A stretch of DNA of 64,000 bases, from IMG/VR virus record IMGVR_UViG_3300002835_000088, positions 1 through 64,000 of that record; one strand, 5' to 3'. Positions 25,551-35,713 of this stretch are shown here, piece after piece (the first letter of the stretch is position 1; every line of letters starts with the position of its first letter). This stretch comes from a virus. The notes below the pieces were generated by a model. That model ran no database searches. It was not told where the DNA came from and worked only from the letters and a program-made list of their open reading frames with translations. The position numbers were made by a program, and so were the translations under genes.

Positions 25551-28500
25551 ATGCCAATTAACGTAACAGCTGCTGGTGCTGTTGGTACTCACTCTTTTTC
25601 TAGAGTAAACGTGAATCTTGATGAAGATTTCATCTACTTTAAGAATACAGCCCCGAACGTTATCCCAGCTGCCCTAGCTCCTGGAGTAGCATTTTTGTAT
25701 ACATCTGGTGTTGGGTCAGTTACAGGATTTACCGAGAATGGTCTTGTTTATGTAACTACAACTCAACCAAAAAAACTACAATTTAGTGCAACTTTTAATG
25801 GCTCAGCACTCAATCTTACTGATAGCGCAGCTGGTTCAATTAAGTTTAATACTCCAATTGTTTACGCAAATAAGCTAAATATTGACGCATCAACACCAAC
25901 AAATCAAGCAGTGAAGTATTACACAAACGGAACTCCTTTAGTTGGCTTGACTAGTGGAGATACATACTTCTTAAAGAACGTATCAATTTCTGAGTTTGCT
26001 GGTTCACAGGCACTTTATGCCTTTACTAGCCACACCTTTACAACCTGTGGAAAGACTGGTCGTGTTGGACCTACTCAAACAGAAATGCGTAACTTTTATA
26101 ATACAACTTGGGACGATCAATATATTTCTCAGGGTTCATTTGTCGGTTATCAAGACTGGACAGTTCCTGTATCTGGTATTTACAGCTTTAACGTTCGTGG
26201 TGCTTCTGGTTTTGATGGTAACGGATCTGGTGGTGTAGGCCGCGGAGCTGTTGTTGAAGGACGTATTGCTTTAACTAAAGGTGAAGTTATTACAATCGCC
26301 GTTGGTCAACGTGGTGAGCAAGGTGGAAGTGCTACATGGGGTGGCTCTGGTGGTGGAACATTCGTTGTTCGTAAAACTGGTAACGAGCCTTTGTTTGTCG
26401 CTGGTGGTGGTTCTGCTGAATCAAACTCTGGTGCTGGACGAGATGGTGTTCTTACAAGACTTGGTGGTACATCTACCAATGGTCAGCAAGCTGGCGGTAG
26501 TGTTGGTTTTGGTGGTCGTGCGCAAAGCCCTCTTGGTTACTCTGCTGCTGGTGGAGGTTTCTTCTCTCGCGGACAGAACGGTAGCTTTGGCTCAGAACCA
26601 ACATTTGGTGGTGGTTCATTCCTAGACGGTCTAACCATGGGAACTAACATTCGTACTGGTGGTTATGGTGGTTTTGGTGGCGGTGGTCAATCTGACGGCA
26701 ACCGTGTAGGTCAGTCTGGTGGTGGCGGTGGCTACTCTGGTGGTGGCGGTGCTCGTTCTACAACAGCCAACCAGTCTGGTGGTGGTGGTGGCTCATTCAT
26801 CGTAGCTACTGCTACAAATGTTGGAACTTCTACAGGTATCTTTGACGGAGCAAACACATTTAATGGTTCTCCAATTTCAAACCTTTCTACATATAACACA
26901 GGTGAAGGTCAAGTTACAGTATCACTAGTTTCTAGCTTTACAACTGGTAACAGTATTCACCCAACAGCACAGGATGCAGAAAACGGTACAAATGCAATTG
27001 CCATTGCACCAGCTGGTTCTTCATACCACGCTTTTGTGCCAATCAGCTTAGACATTCAAAATGATCAAATTCATAGTGCTGCTCCACACACTCTTACAAA
27101 TGGTGAAGCAGTTCAAGTAAATTTCAATGGAGTTCCTCCAGTTGGAATAACAAATGGATCAATTTATTACATAAACACAGTCAGTGCGTTTAGCTACCGA
27201 TTGAGCACTACTCCTGCACCATCGTTTACAAATATTAACTTAACTGCTCCATCTTCTCGAGAAGTCGCAACAACTGCTAAGTTGAGTCGTGTTGTTGTAA
27301 ACACAGCTACTGACACTTTGACTATTAATAACCACGGATTCTTAGTAGACCAACCTCTACGTTACAACGTTGGTGATGGAACAGCTATCGTTCCTCTTAT
27401 TGATCAAGCTACATACTATGTATCTGAAGTTATCAATGCTAACCAAATTAGGTTGAAGTCTTCTTTGAACTCTCCTACTTACATTAATTTCACTAATACT
27501 GGTACTGGTACTGGTCACAGCTTTATCTTCTTGACTGTTAACGCTCTTGAAGATACTCTCTACATTCCTAACCACGGCCTTGTATCTGGTCAAGCAATCC
27601 GCTATTCAAAGGGTGGTTCTGGAAACGTTGTCATCCCAGGTTTGACTGATAACAACACCTATTACATTGTTAAAGTTGACAACAGCATTGTGCGCCTTGC
27701 TACAAACAAAGCATTAAGCATTATTGCAAATATCACTAACCAAGATCCATGGCCAGCAACTGGTACTCATTCGCTGTTTATTACATCGCTTGATTACACA
27801 ACTGACACAATCACTCTTCCAAGTCACGGATTCTTGCAGGGAGAGCTTGTTGAATATGACTCAAAGGGTCAGACAGTTGTCAATGGTTTGACTACTGCTA
27901 CTCCATACTACGTAATTTTCGTAGATGGAGATAACATCAAACTTGCTACAACTCCAGAAAATGCTGATGCAGGTACAGCTGTTGATCTAACAGCGAGCCC
28001 AGCAGGTGTTGGACGTCATACTTTACGTTCTTTGTCAAAGACTCCAGATGGTATTTACACCATCACTTCTACACCTTCTCCTCAGACATTTACTGTCGAG
28101 GCAGCAGGTAACGTTCCAATTATTACAAAGGTGTTTAACCCAAGAGGCACAATCGACCTTGAGCTAAATACTTTCTTTATTCCTTCTCACGGTTTTACAA
28201 CTGGAACAAAAGTCACATATGAGCAAGGAGATGCTGCAACTGATATTGCTGGTTTGACAAACAACACTGATTATTATGTTGTTGCAATCAACCGTGACTA
28301 TCTACGTCTAGCAACTTCAGCAGAAAATGCTGCAGCTGGTATTACTCTTAACATCAGCGACCACGGTACTGGTGTTGGTCACAAGCTTATTACTGACCAA
28401 ATCAACGGTAACGTAACTGGTTCAGGAACCGTATCTGTTTCATCTGGTTCTGTTCTTGTTAACGGTTCTGGTACTGCGTTCTCGAAGATTCTAAAAGTGG

Positions 28501-31500
28501 GAGACCGTTTCCGTCTATTCCCACCTAACGTAACTAAGCAGCATGGAACTATGGTTTTTGCTGCTGCAGATGTAAACACAGCTACAAACTTGATTACAAA
28601 GAGCAACACCTTCACTACAGGAACACAAGTTGTGTTCTCTGCTGGTGGTGGAACTGCGCCAGCTCCTCTAGTAGAAGGAGCTACCTACTTTGTAAGAGCA
28701 GTTAGCGCTGGGTCTACTATGACTCTTCACCCAACATCAACTGATGCTACTAACAATACAAACGTTATTGACCTCACAACAGTTGGTACTGGAAGTAATT
28801 TCTCTATATCTAGCACAGTAAAAACATTTGCTGATGCTGATGTGAATACAACTAACAACAGAATTGTTGACACTCACAATTTTGTCACTGGTGATGTTGT
28901 TAAGTTTGCAGCAAATGGTGGTGTACCACCAACACCTCTAGTTGATGGTTACTACTACTATGTTCGTGCAGTTTCTAACACAGAAATTACTCTGCACACT
29001 ACATTGAACGATGCTCAAAATAACCTTCAGGCTCTTGACTTCAGTACACAAGGTACTGGTACAGGGTTCACTCTTACAAACACTGTTCCAGTAGGTCCAA
29101 TCATTCGTCGTATCACCGCGATTGGTGGAGATACTCAGATTACAGTGGACCGTCCGTATGCAAACGCATATAGCGCTGTTTCTTACTCATATCCAACATT
29201 CGTCTATGTACGTCCTCAGGGCTACTCACTACACCGTCCATTCGATGGTGGCGTTGAGATGTCAGTAGGTGCTAAGACATCGTTTGGTCAGATTGTTCGT
29301 CAGACTCGTAAGTACTTCCGTTACCAATCAGGTAAGGGTATTCAGTCTTCTTGCGGTGTTAACTTCCAGCCTTCAATTGACCTTGAGAGTATGAGACAGT
29401 TCAGCTCACTTACAGTTGAATGTAAGACTCGTCGCCCTCACGGACTTGTTTCTGGTCTCTTTATTGTAGTAAATGGTGCAGAAGATTCTTATGGAAATAC
29501 AAGCACTGTTTACAACGGAGAGTTCCAAGTAACAGTTGTTGACCTAACAACATTCCGATTTACTTCTACACAACCGATTATTGAAAACCGTGCTTACGGA
29601 TTCCCTCAGTTCTATGTTCGTGAGTGGTCAAACGGTGCTGTCCGTGAAGGTATGTTCGACTTCCAGAACGGTGCATACTTCGAGTTCGATGGTGAAGCTA
29701 TCTACGCCGTACGTCGTTCATCTACTCAGCAGCTAGCAGGTACAGCAGCTGCTCTACAAGGCTCAGAGCTTATCTTTGGAACAAACACAGCGTTCCAAGC
29801 TCAGGTTGAAGTTGGTGACTTTATTGTTATGCGTGGTCAGTCTTATAGAATTACAGAGATTGAGTCAGATACACGTATGTCGATTCGTCCTGAGTATAAG
29901 GGTTCTTCTGGAACAGAGAAGGAATTCAATCCTCAGACTCAAGTCAATACAACCACTGACATCTTTACAATTATTGGTCATGGTTTTGCTGATCGTTTAC
30001 CAGTTATCTACAACTCCATTGACGGCGAGCCTATTGGTGGAATGATTAACGGTCGTACATACTATGTTGATTTGATTAACAACAACACCTTTAAACTTGT
30101 TGCTGACCCAGATTCTGAAATTAACGTAGATTTGTCTACTACAGGAACAACCACAGTCCACTCATTTGTACCTGCTAAGTCAGGTATTGTTATGACAAAG
30201 ACTGTAGATACCCGAGTTCCTCAAAGCCAGTGGAACATCGACGTTTGCGATGGTTCTGGTCCTACAGGATATAACTTAGATATTTCTCGTATTCAGATGG
30301 CTTACATTGACTACTCTTGGTACGGTGCAGGTAAGATTCGCTTCGGTTTCAAGACTACAGACGGTCAAGTACAGTACGTTCACGAGTTTGTCCACAACAA
30401 CAACTTGTTCGAGTCATACTTCCGTTCAGGTAACTTGCCAGCTCGTTATGAAGTTGTAACTTACGAGAACCCAACTTATATTCCTTACCTCTTCCACTGG
30501 GGTACTTCGGTCATCATGGATGGTCGTTTCGATGATGACAACGCGTACCTCTTCACTGGTTCAAGCCAGACTCTGCAGGTAACTGGAACAACCGCTAAGT
30601 CATTTGCTTCATCTGGTATCAACCTAACAACTGACTTGTTTACTGTACAGAGTCACGGTTTTGCAACTGGTGATTTGCTACAGTTCCAGTCAATTGCTAC
30701 TAACGGATTCCCAGGTAATAACCTTTTGAACCCAGCAACTCAGATTGTTGGTTCTAACACAAGAGCTAACCTGACTAACGATGCGTTGTATGGAGTTCTG
30801 GTCAATTCACCTAACTTGATTCACTTGACCCCACCTAACGTAACAATTAGCCGTGGAACTTCATATGCAATCAATCCTCAGACAATTACTAGTGCTCAAA
30901 CTGGTACGACTGTAACTATCGTAACCACACAACCACACAACTTGAGTACTGGTATGTATGTCGGTGTATACGGCTCAACCCGTGTGCCAAATGGTCCGTT
31001 CTATGTGACAGTTACTAACTCAACTACATTCACATATCAGGCAACCAACGTTTCAACACCTGTGACTGCACTAAATGATCCAGCTATCATCATCTCTGAG
31101 GTCATTAACTTCACTACCCAAGGAAACACCCAGTACACTTACTTCTTATATCCAAATGGCTCATTGAACAACACATCTGGTCCTAACTACCAGCCATTGT
31201 TATCAATTCGCCTCTCTCCTTCAGTATCTGAAGGTTTGACAGGTAAGCTTGGTGACCGAGACGTTATCAACCGAATGCAGCTACGTTTGCAGGAAATTGG
31301 TGTGTCTACGACACAGTTGGTTGACTGTAAGGTTCTTCTAAATCCACGTCTAAACAACCTAAACTTCGTGGGTGTAGATACACCTTCCTTGACTCAGATT
31401 GTTGAGCACACAGCTCAGGACACAGTGTCTGGTGGAGTTCAGGTTTACAACTTCCGTGCTGCTGGTGGTGCTAGCGGTGCTGAAGACACCACTGTGGTAG

Positions 31501-31655
31501 ATGTTTCAAGCCTGTTTGAGTTGTCAAACTCTATTCTTGGTGGAGACTCAATTTTCCCAGATGGTCCAGACATCTTGACAATTGCAGTATCTAGATTGAC
31601 TGGTAACGCTACACTAACCTCAGCGAAGATGTCATGGGCAGAAGCTCAGGCGTAG
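25551..31655 (+). CDS. Very large virion structural/fibre protein (Gly-rich plus beta modules)
   Basis: 2034 residues, one of the two largest genes here. The first ~480 residues include a Gly-rich region (about 26200-26800) closely similar in style to the C-terminus of the preceding protein. The middle (about 26950-29090) is a series of ~75-residue beta modules around xxHGF/xxHNF followed by YYV and a hydrophobic strand. The C-terminal half contains HRPFDGGVEMSVGAKT and RKYFRYQSGKGIQSS (about 29230-29370). From memory this is a hallmark of large structural proteins in T4-like cyanophages. Probably a long host-contact protein. No enzymatic motif was identified. RBS AAGAGG precedes ATG 25551. 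Confidence 0.78.
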   Translation: MPINVTAAGAVGTHSFSRVNVNLDEDFIYFKNTAPNVIPAALAPGVAFLYTSGVGSVTGFTENGLVYVTTTQPKKLQFSATFNGSALNLTDSAAGSIKFNTPIVYANKLNIDASTPTNQAVKYYTNGTPLVGLTSGDTYFLKNVSISEFAGSQALYAFTSHTFTTCGKTGRVGPTQTEMRNFYNTTWDDQYISQGSFVGYQDWTVPVSGIYSFNVRGASGFDGNGSGGVGRGAVVEGRIALTKGEVITIAVGQRGEQGGSATWGGSGGGTFVVRKTGNEPLFVAGGGSAESNSGAGRDGVLTRLGGTSTNGQQAGGSVGFGGRAQSPLGYSAAGGGFFSRGQNGSFGSEPTFGGGSFLDGLTMGTNIRTGGYGGFGGGGQSDGNRVGQSGGGGGYSGGGGARSTTANQSGGGGGSFIVATATNVGTSTGIFDGANTFNGSPISNLSTYNTGEGQVTVSLVSSFTTGNSIHPTAQDAENGTNAIAIAPAGSSYHAFVPISLDIQNDQIHSAAPHTLTNGEAVQVNFNGVPPVGITNGSIYYINTVSAFSYRLSTTPAPSFTNINLTAPSSREVATTAKLSRVVVNTATDTLTINNHGFLVDQPLRYNVGDGTAIVPLIDQATYYVSEVINANQIRLKSSLNSPTYINFTNTGTGTGHSFIFLTVNALEDTLYIPNHGLVSGQAIRYSKGGSGNVVIPGLTDNNTYYIVKVDNSIVRLATNKALSIIANITNQDPWPATGTHSLFITSLDYTTDTITLPSHGFLQGELVEYDSKGQTVVNGLTTATPYYVIFVDGDNIKLATTPENADAGTAVDLTASPAGVGRHTLRSLSKTPDGIYTITSTPSPQTFTVEAAGNVPIITKVFNPRGTIDLELNTFFIPSHGFTTGTKVTYEQGDAATDIAGLTNNTDYYVVAINRDYLRLATSAENAAAGITLNISDHGTGVGHKLITDQINGNVTGSGTVSVSSGSVLVNGSGTAFSKILKVGDRFRLFPPNVTKQHGTMVFAAADVNTATNLITKSNTFTTGTQVVFSAGGGTAPAPLVEGATYFVRAVSAGSTMTLHPTSTDATNNTNVIDLTTVGTGSNFSISSTVKTFADADVNTTNNRIVDTHNFVTGDVVKFAANGGVPPTPLVDGYYYYVRAVSNTEITLHTTLNDAQNNLQALDFSTQGTGTGFTLTNTVPVGPIIRRITAIGGDTQITVDRPYANAYSAVSYSYPTFVYVRPQGYSLHRPFDGGVEMSVGAKTSFGQIVRQTRKYFRYQSGKGIQSSCGVNFQPSIDLESMRQFSSLTVECKTRRPHGLVSGLFIVVNGAEDSYGNTSTVYNGEFQVTVVDLTTFRFTSTQPIIENRAYGFPQFYVREWSNGAVREGMFDFQNGAYFEFDGEAIYAVRRSSTQQLAGTAAALQGSELIFGTNTAFQAQVEVGDFIVMRGQSYRITEIESDTRMSIRPEYKGSSGTEKEFNPQTQVNTTTDIFTIIGHGFADRLPVIYNSIDGEPIGGMINGRTYYVDLINNNTFKLVADPDSEINVDLSTTGTTTVHSFVPAKSGIVMTKTVDTRVPQSQWNIDVCDGSGPTGYNLDISRIQMAYIDYSWYGAGKIRFGFKTTDGQVQYVHEFVHNNNLFESYFRSGNLPARYEVVTYENPTYIPYLFHWGTSVIMDGRFDDDNAYLFTGSSQTLQVTGTTAKSFASSGINLTTDLFTVQSHGFATGDLLQFQSIATNGFPGNNLLNPATQIVGSNTRANLTNDALYGVLVNSPNLIHLTPPNVTISRGTSYAINPQTITSAQTGTTVTIVTTQPHNLSTGMYVGVYGSTRVPNGPFYVTVTNSTTFTYQATNVSTPVTALNDPAIIISEVINFTTQGNTQYTYFLYPNGSLNNTSGPNYQPLLSIRLSPSVSEGLTGKLGDRDVINRMQLRLQEIGVSTTQLVDCKVLLNPRLNNLNFVGVDTPSLTQIVEHTAQDTVSGGVQVYNFRAAGGASGAEDTTVVDVSSLFELSNSILGGDSIFPDGPDILTIAVSRLTGNATLTSAKMSWAEAQA

Positions 31656-31664
31656 GAGAGACAC

Positions 31665-34058
31665 ATGCCAATTCAGCGACTTGGGATTCAGAACCCAACG
31701 GGTAATACTGATACTGTTCTTGCTACATTTTCTGAAGCGCACCTTGTTTCAGTAATTATTGCCAATAAAGGTGTAGTAGCAGTACCAGCATGTAAAGTAA
31801 GTATTTGGATTGCACCAGCTAATGCTGTAATCGCTCTTAACTTTGCGTACATTGCTTTTAACTTAGATGTACCTGTTGGCTCTTCTTTTGAAACTTTTAG
31901 ATTTGCTGTCAATCCAGGCGACACACTTTGGGTACGTTCTAGTACATCAAATGCTTCATTTAGCTGTGTAGGTATCGCTCAAGAAGACTCTGCTCTTCCT
32001 GAAAACCTCGTACAAACTTTTACTAATAAAGAAATTAGAGGTTTGTATAACACTGTTTATATTGACATTGGAACAACAGCAGAGCGTCGCTCTACTGCTG
32101 AAGTTGGTTATGTTCGATTTAATACAGAACTAAATGGTGGTGCAGGTGCTCTAGAGCAGAAGACTACAAACGGCTGGGAAATTGTAGGTACTGGTGTAAC
32201 TTCTGGACCAACTGGTCCAACTGGAGCCGCTGGCGCTACAGGTCCAACTGGACCTTCAGGTGGCCCAACAGGACCTACAGGTGCAGTTGGCCCTACGGGT
32301 GCTACTGGTCCTGTTGGTTTAGGTGGTAATCAAGGACCAACAGGTCCTACTGGTCCACAAGGTGTAGCTGGTCCGCAAGCAACTAGTGTTAATTTATTAG
32401 GTGGAGTAGCCAACTTTGCGGCACTACCTTCGACAGGTAACACAGCTGACGATGCTTATGTAACTCTTGACACACGAGATGTTTATGTGTGGACGGGGAG
32501 TGCATGGTCAAATGTTGGACCTATTTATGGTGCTACTGGACCTACTGGTTCAACAGGACCTACAGGAGCCCCATCAAATGTAACTGGTCCAACGGGTGCG
32601 ACAGGTCCAGCAGGTAGTGCAGGACCTACAGGTCCTCAGGGAGACCCATCAATTATTCCAGGACCAACTGGTTCACAAGGTGCAATTGGTCCAACGGGAG
32701 CAACTGGACCGACTGGTGCCACTGGCTCAACTGGACCAACTGGTTCACAAGGAATTACTGGACCTGCTGGAACAAATATTGTTATGAAGGGTAGTGTTGC
32801 TGATTTCGCTTCTCTACCATCATCAGGAAACACTTTATATGACGCTTATGTAACTTTAGATACAGGCGATACTTACATGTGGACTGGTTCTGCATGGGTC
32901 AATCTTGGAGCAATTGCTGGACCAGTGGGTCCTACAGGTGCTACTGGTGCCACAGGTTCTACTGGTGATACTGGTCCAACTGGACCTTCAGGTGGCCCAA
33001 CAGGACCTACAGGTGCAACTGGACCTGTTGGTCCTCAAGGACCAGGCAGCTCTAGTGTTGCAGTAGTTGAGACAGTAGATTCAACTACATTTGTTGGTCT
33101 TTATGAAGATTTAACAGGTATTCAAGGTGGTAAAACTAATCAAGGAATCATCTTCGATGCTTCTACACAAAAACTTATTGTGTCTCAGATTGAGACTCCT
33201 ACAATCCTTCCTCCTGCTTCAGGAGTTGGAACATTTACTGTAAGTTCTCCAACAACTTTAACTCTTGATGCAGAGAGTGAAGTTATCTCTAACGCACCAT
33301 TTAAACTTTTAAGTTCTACTGTTGCTGCTCTATCTAGCTTAACTGCTAGTGCTGGTGCAATTATTTACGTAAGTGATGCACCAATTGGATCTCAGTTGTA
33401 CTACTACAACGGGACTCAATGGGTTGAGATTGAAGGAACTGGTCAAGGACCTACAGGACCTACAGGTGCTACAGGTCCATCTGGTGGTCCAACAGGTCCT
33501 ACAGGAGCAGTCGGTTCAACTGGACCTACAGGCCCTGCAGTAACAGGTCCTACAGGAGCAGTCGGTTCAACTGGACCAACTGGACCAACTGGTGCTACTG
33601 GTGCTACTGGACCTACTGGACCTGCAGGTACTACTAATTTTGGCTCTTTGAATGACATCACCTCTGCTTCAGTAACTGTTGATGAAATTTATGAACCAGC
33701 AATTACTATGCTACGAGTTGTTAATCAAGGTACAACTGCCTATAGATTTACAAGTCACTACGGATTATCTAATAACCCAACAATTTATGCTATCTCTGGA
33801 ACTACTATTGCTTTCAATCTTGCTAATGCTGGTCACCCATTTGCAATCCAAACAGCAGATGGAAACAACTTTAGTGAAGGTTTAATTCACGTAGACACTA
33901 ATGGTGTTGTTTCTACCGATTCAAATGCTCAAGGTAAGAGCTCAGGAACTCTTTATTGGAGAATCAGACAAAACCTTACTGGTGGATATAGATATCAATG
34001 TTTGTCACACCCAGCAATGGGAAACACTATCGTAATTAAAGATATCTCGGCTATTTAA
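31665..34058 (+). CDS. Collagen-like fibre with C-terminal cupredoxin-like domain
   Basis: 797 residues. The N-terminal ~115-residue beta domain ([19 protein letters not shown]) is homologous to the start of the protein at 35714. It is followed by collagen tracts with two [10 protein letters not shown] modules (about 32385-32530 and 32770-32915), a spacer domain, more triplets, and a C-terminal ~130-residue domain. That last domain looks like a cupredoxin: AGHPF (His724), then 55 residues later [10 protein letters not shown] with Cys779, His782 and Met785, exactly the C-x2-H-x2-M spacing of a type 1 copper loop. All four candidate ligands are intact. Whether copper is bound in the virion is unknown; the fold could also be structural only. 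Confidence 0.85.
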   Translation: MPIQRLGIQNPTGNTDTVLATFSEAHLVSVIIANKGVVAVPACKVSIWIAPANAVIALNFAYIAFNLDVPVGSSFETFRFAVNPGDTLWVRSSTSNASFSCVGIAQEDSALPENLVQTFTNKEIRGLYNTVYIDIGTTAERRSTAEVGYVRFNTELNGGAGALEQKTTNGWEIVGTGVTSGPTGPTGAAGATGPTGPSGGPTGPTGAVGPTGATGPVGLGGNQGPTGPTGPQGVAGPQATSVNLLGGVANFAALPSTGNTADDAYVTLDTRDVYVWTGSAWSNVGPIYGATGPTGSTGPTGAPSNVTGPTGATGPAGSAGPTGPQGDPSIIPGPTGSQGAIGPTGATGPTGATGSTGPTGSQGITGPAGTNIVMKGSVADFASLPSSGNTLYDAYVTLDTGDTYMWTGSAWVNLGAIAGPVGPTGATGATGSTGDTGPTGPSGGPTGPTGATGPVGPQGPGSSSVAVVETVDSTTFVGLYEDLTGIQGGKTNQGIIFDASTQKLIVSQIETPTILPPASGVGTFTVSSPTTLTLDAESEVISNAPFKLLSSTVAALSSLTASAGAIIYVSDAPIGSQLYYYNGTQWVEIEGTGQGPTGPTGATGPSGGPTGPTGAVGSTGPTGPAVTGPTGAVGSTGPTGPTGATGATGPTGPAGTTNFGSLNDITSASVTVDEIYEPAITMLRVVNQGTTAYRFTSHYGLSNNPTIYAISGTTIAFNLANAGHPFAIQTADGNNFSEGLIHVDTNGVVSTDSNAQGKSSGTLYWRIRQNLTGGYRYQCLSHPAMGNTIVIKDISAI

Positions 34059-34070
34059 TAGGACTGGTAC

Positions 34071-35663
34071 ATGAGTGAATACAAAGAGTACACAGTTACT
34101 ACAGAAAGTCTAGAGCTTACTGATGCTGTGTGGGACGCTCTTCTTACTGAGGGAAGTAATCTAACTACTATTCCTATTAGAGCCGTGGAAGTGGCAAACG
34201 ATAGGCCAGAAAACCCTTTAAACACTTCATACTGGCTAACAGATAGAGAAGCAGAGTTTTTAAGACAAGACCCTCGCGTTTCCGATGTACAAGACCTAAG
34301 CATTTTTAAACCACAAAAGTTAGCTTTTCAAACTGGAACTTTTGATAAAACTACAAATCAAACTGGTCCTAAAGTTAACTGGGGATTGTTGAGACATTCA
34401 AAGCTATCTAATGTTTATGGAAGTAGTCTTTTAGACCCAGGTGGAACCTATGACTATGTTTTAGATGGTTCTAATGTTGACGTTGTAATTATAGATAGCG
34501 GTATTCAAGCCAACCACCCTGAATTTTTATATTCTGATGGTAGTGGTGCAAGTAGAGTAAACCTTGTAGATTGGTTTGCAGTCAGTGGTGTTTCTGGAAG
34601 TATGCCCTCAGGGTTCTATCAAGATTATGATGGTCATGGAACTCACGTTGCTGCTACTGTTGCTGGTCTTAATTTTGGATGGGCAAAAAATGCAAGAATT
34701 TATTCTATAAAGCTTGAAGGATTAAGAGCTCCTAGTGATCCTGGAGAAGGGTTTGACGTAGCAACCGCTTTTGATGTGTTAATTGGTTGGCACAATAACA
34801 AAACAAATGGAAGACCTACTGTTGTTGTTAATAGCTGGGGGTATGGAGTATTTCATAGAGCAGATTTAGAAGCCTTTTCATTTGGCTTAGATGAATCAGA
34901 AACTCTTTACGCTATAAATGGAGGGGTTTACCGAGGTGTTGCTTGGGAAGGTACTGTATTAGACACTGCAAAAGGTCACACTGGTGCTCTTGTTGCTCCA
35001 TCTACTTATAGATATCCATTTAGAGTTGCTGCTGTTGATGCTGACATTAGAACTGGCGCTGAAGCTGGAATTTTATTTGTCAACGCTGCTGGAAATGAGT
35101 TTACAAAAATTGATGTTCAAGGTGGATTTGATTACAACAACTACATCCTCACTGACTTTGGCGCTTTTACATACCACAGAGGTGGCACACCAGGAGCTAG
35201 TATTACAGCACGAGAGAGTGTTTTTACTGTAGGTTCTGTTGACCACCAAACAGTCACTGGAACTTCAACAGACAGAAAGTCAAACTTCAGTAATTCTGGT
35301 CCAGGAGTGACAGTTTATGCCGCTGGGTCCAGAATTATGAGTGCAATGAGCCAAGTTAATGACGATAACTCTAACTACCCGTACTTTTTAAATGGCTCTT
35401 TTAAGCAGCAACTTTTGTCTGGTACCTCCATGGCAGCTCCTCAAATTGCAGGTATAGCGGCTCTTGTATATCAAATGCACCCAGACTGGACCCCAAGACA
35501 GGTCATCAACTTCATCAAAGATAAGTCATTTTCTAGTCTTTTTAAGACTGACCTCACAAATGACTATACGAATGTCCATAGCGTGCATGGTGGCGCTAAC
35601 CTGATAGCCTACGTACCTATGGCTTCACAGAGAAAATTCTCCTTCCAAAGAGCCACGGTATAG
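34071..35663 (+). CDS. Subtilisin-family (S8) serine protease
   Basis: 530 residues with a complete S8 catalytic set: Asp142 in VIIDSGIQANHPEF, His189 in DGHGTHVA, oxyanion Asn342 in NAAGNE and Ser453 in SGTSMAAP. The ~100 residues before the catalytic domain (TVTTESLELTDAVWDALL ...) may be an inhibitor-like propeptide. There is no signal peptide, so the enzyme is either packed in the virion or acts inside the cell. Its place between two collagen-fibre genes suggests cleavage of host surface proteins on contact, or maturation of phage fibres. A large insert lies between His and Ser. AGGA precedes ATG 34071. Confidence 0.95.
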   Translation: MSEYKEYTVTTESLELTDAVWDALLTEGSNLTTIPIRAVEVANDRPENPLNTSYWLTDREAEFLRQDPRVSDVQDLSIFKPQKLAFQTGTFDKTTNQTGPKVNWGLLRHSKLSNVYGSSLLDPGGTYDYVLDGSNVDVVIIDSGIQANHPEFLYSDGSGASRVNLVDWFAVSGVSGSMPSGFYQDYDGHGTHVAATVAGLNFGWAKNARIYSIKLEGLRAPSDPGEGFDVATAFDVLIGWHNNKTNGRPTVVVNSWGYGVFHRADLEAFSFGLDESETLYAINGGVYRGVAWEGTVLDTAKGHTGALVAPSTYRYPFRVAAVDADIRTGAEAGILFVNAAGNEFTKIDVQGGFDYNNYILTDFGAFTYHRGGTPGASITARESVFTVGSVDHQTVTGTSTDRKSNFSNSGPGVTVYAAGSRIMSAMSQVNDDNSNYPYFLNGSFKQQLLSGTSMAAPQIAGIAALVYQMHPDWTPRQVINFIKDKSFSSLFKTDLTNDYTNVHSVHGGANLIAYVPMASQRKFSFQRATV

Positions 35664-35674
35664 GATTTTAAAGG

Positions 35675-35680
35675 TATAAT
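35675..35680 (+). promoter_or_regulatory. TATAAT -10-like hexamer before 35714 gene
   Basis: A consensus TATAAT lies in the 50-base gap after the protease gene, 34 bases ahead of ATG 35714 and upstream of AAGGAG. No -35 match is present at 16-18 bases, so it could be an internal promoter for the distal fibre/modification genes or chance. Confidence 0.25.
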
Positions 35681-35713
35681 TATGAGAAAAGCTGACGAAG
35701 TAAGGAGCGACAA

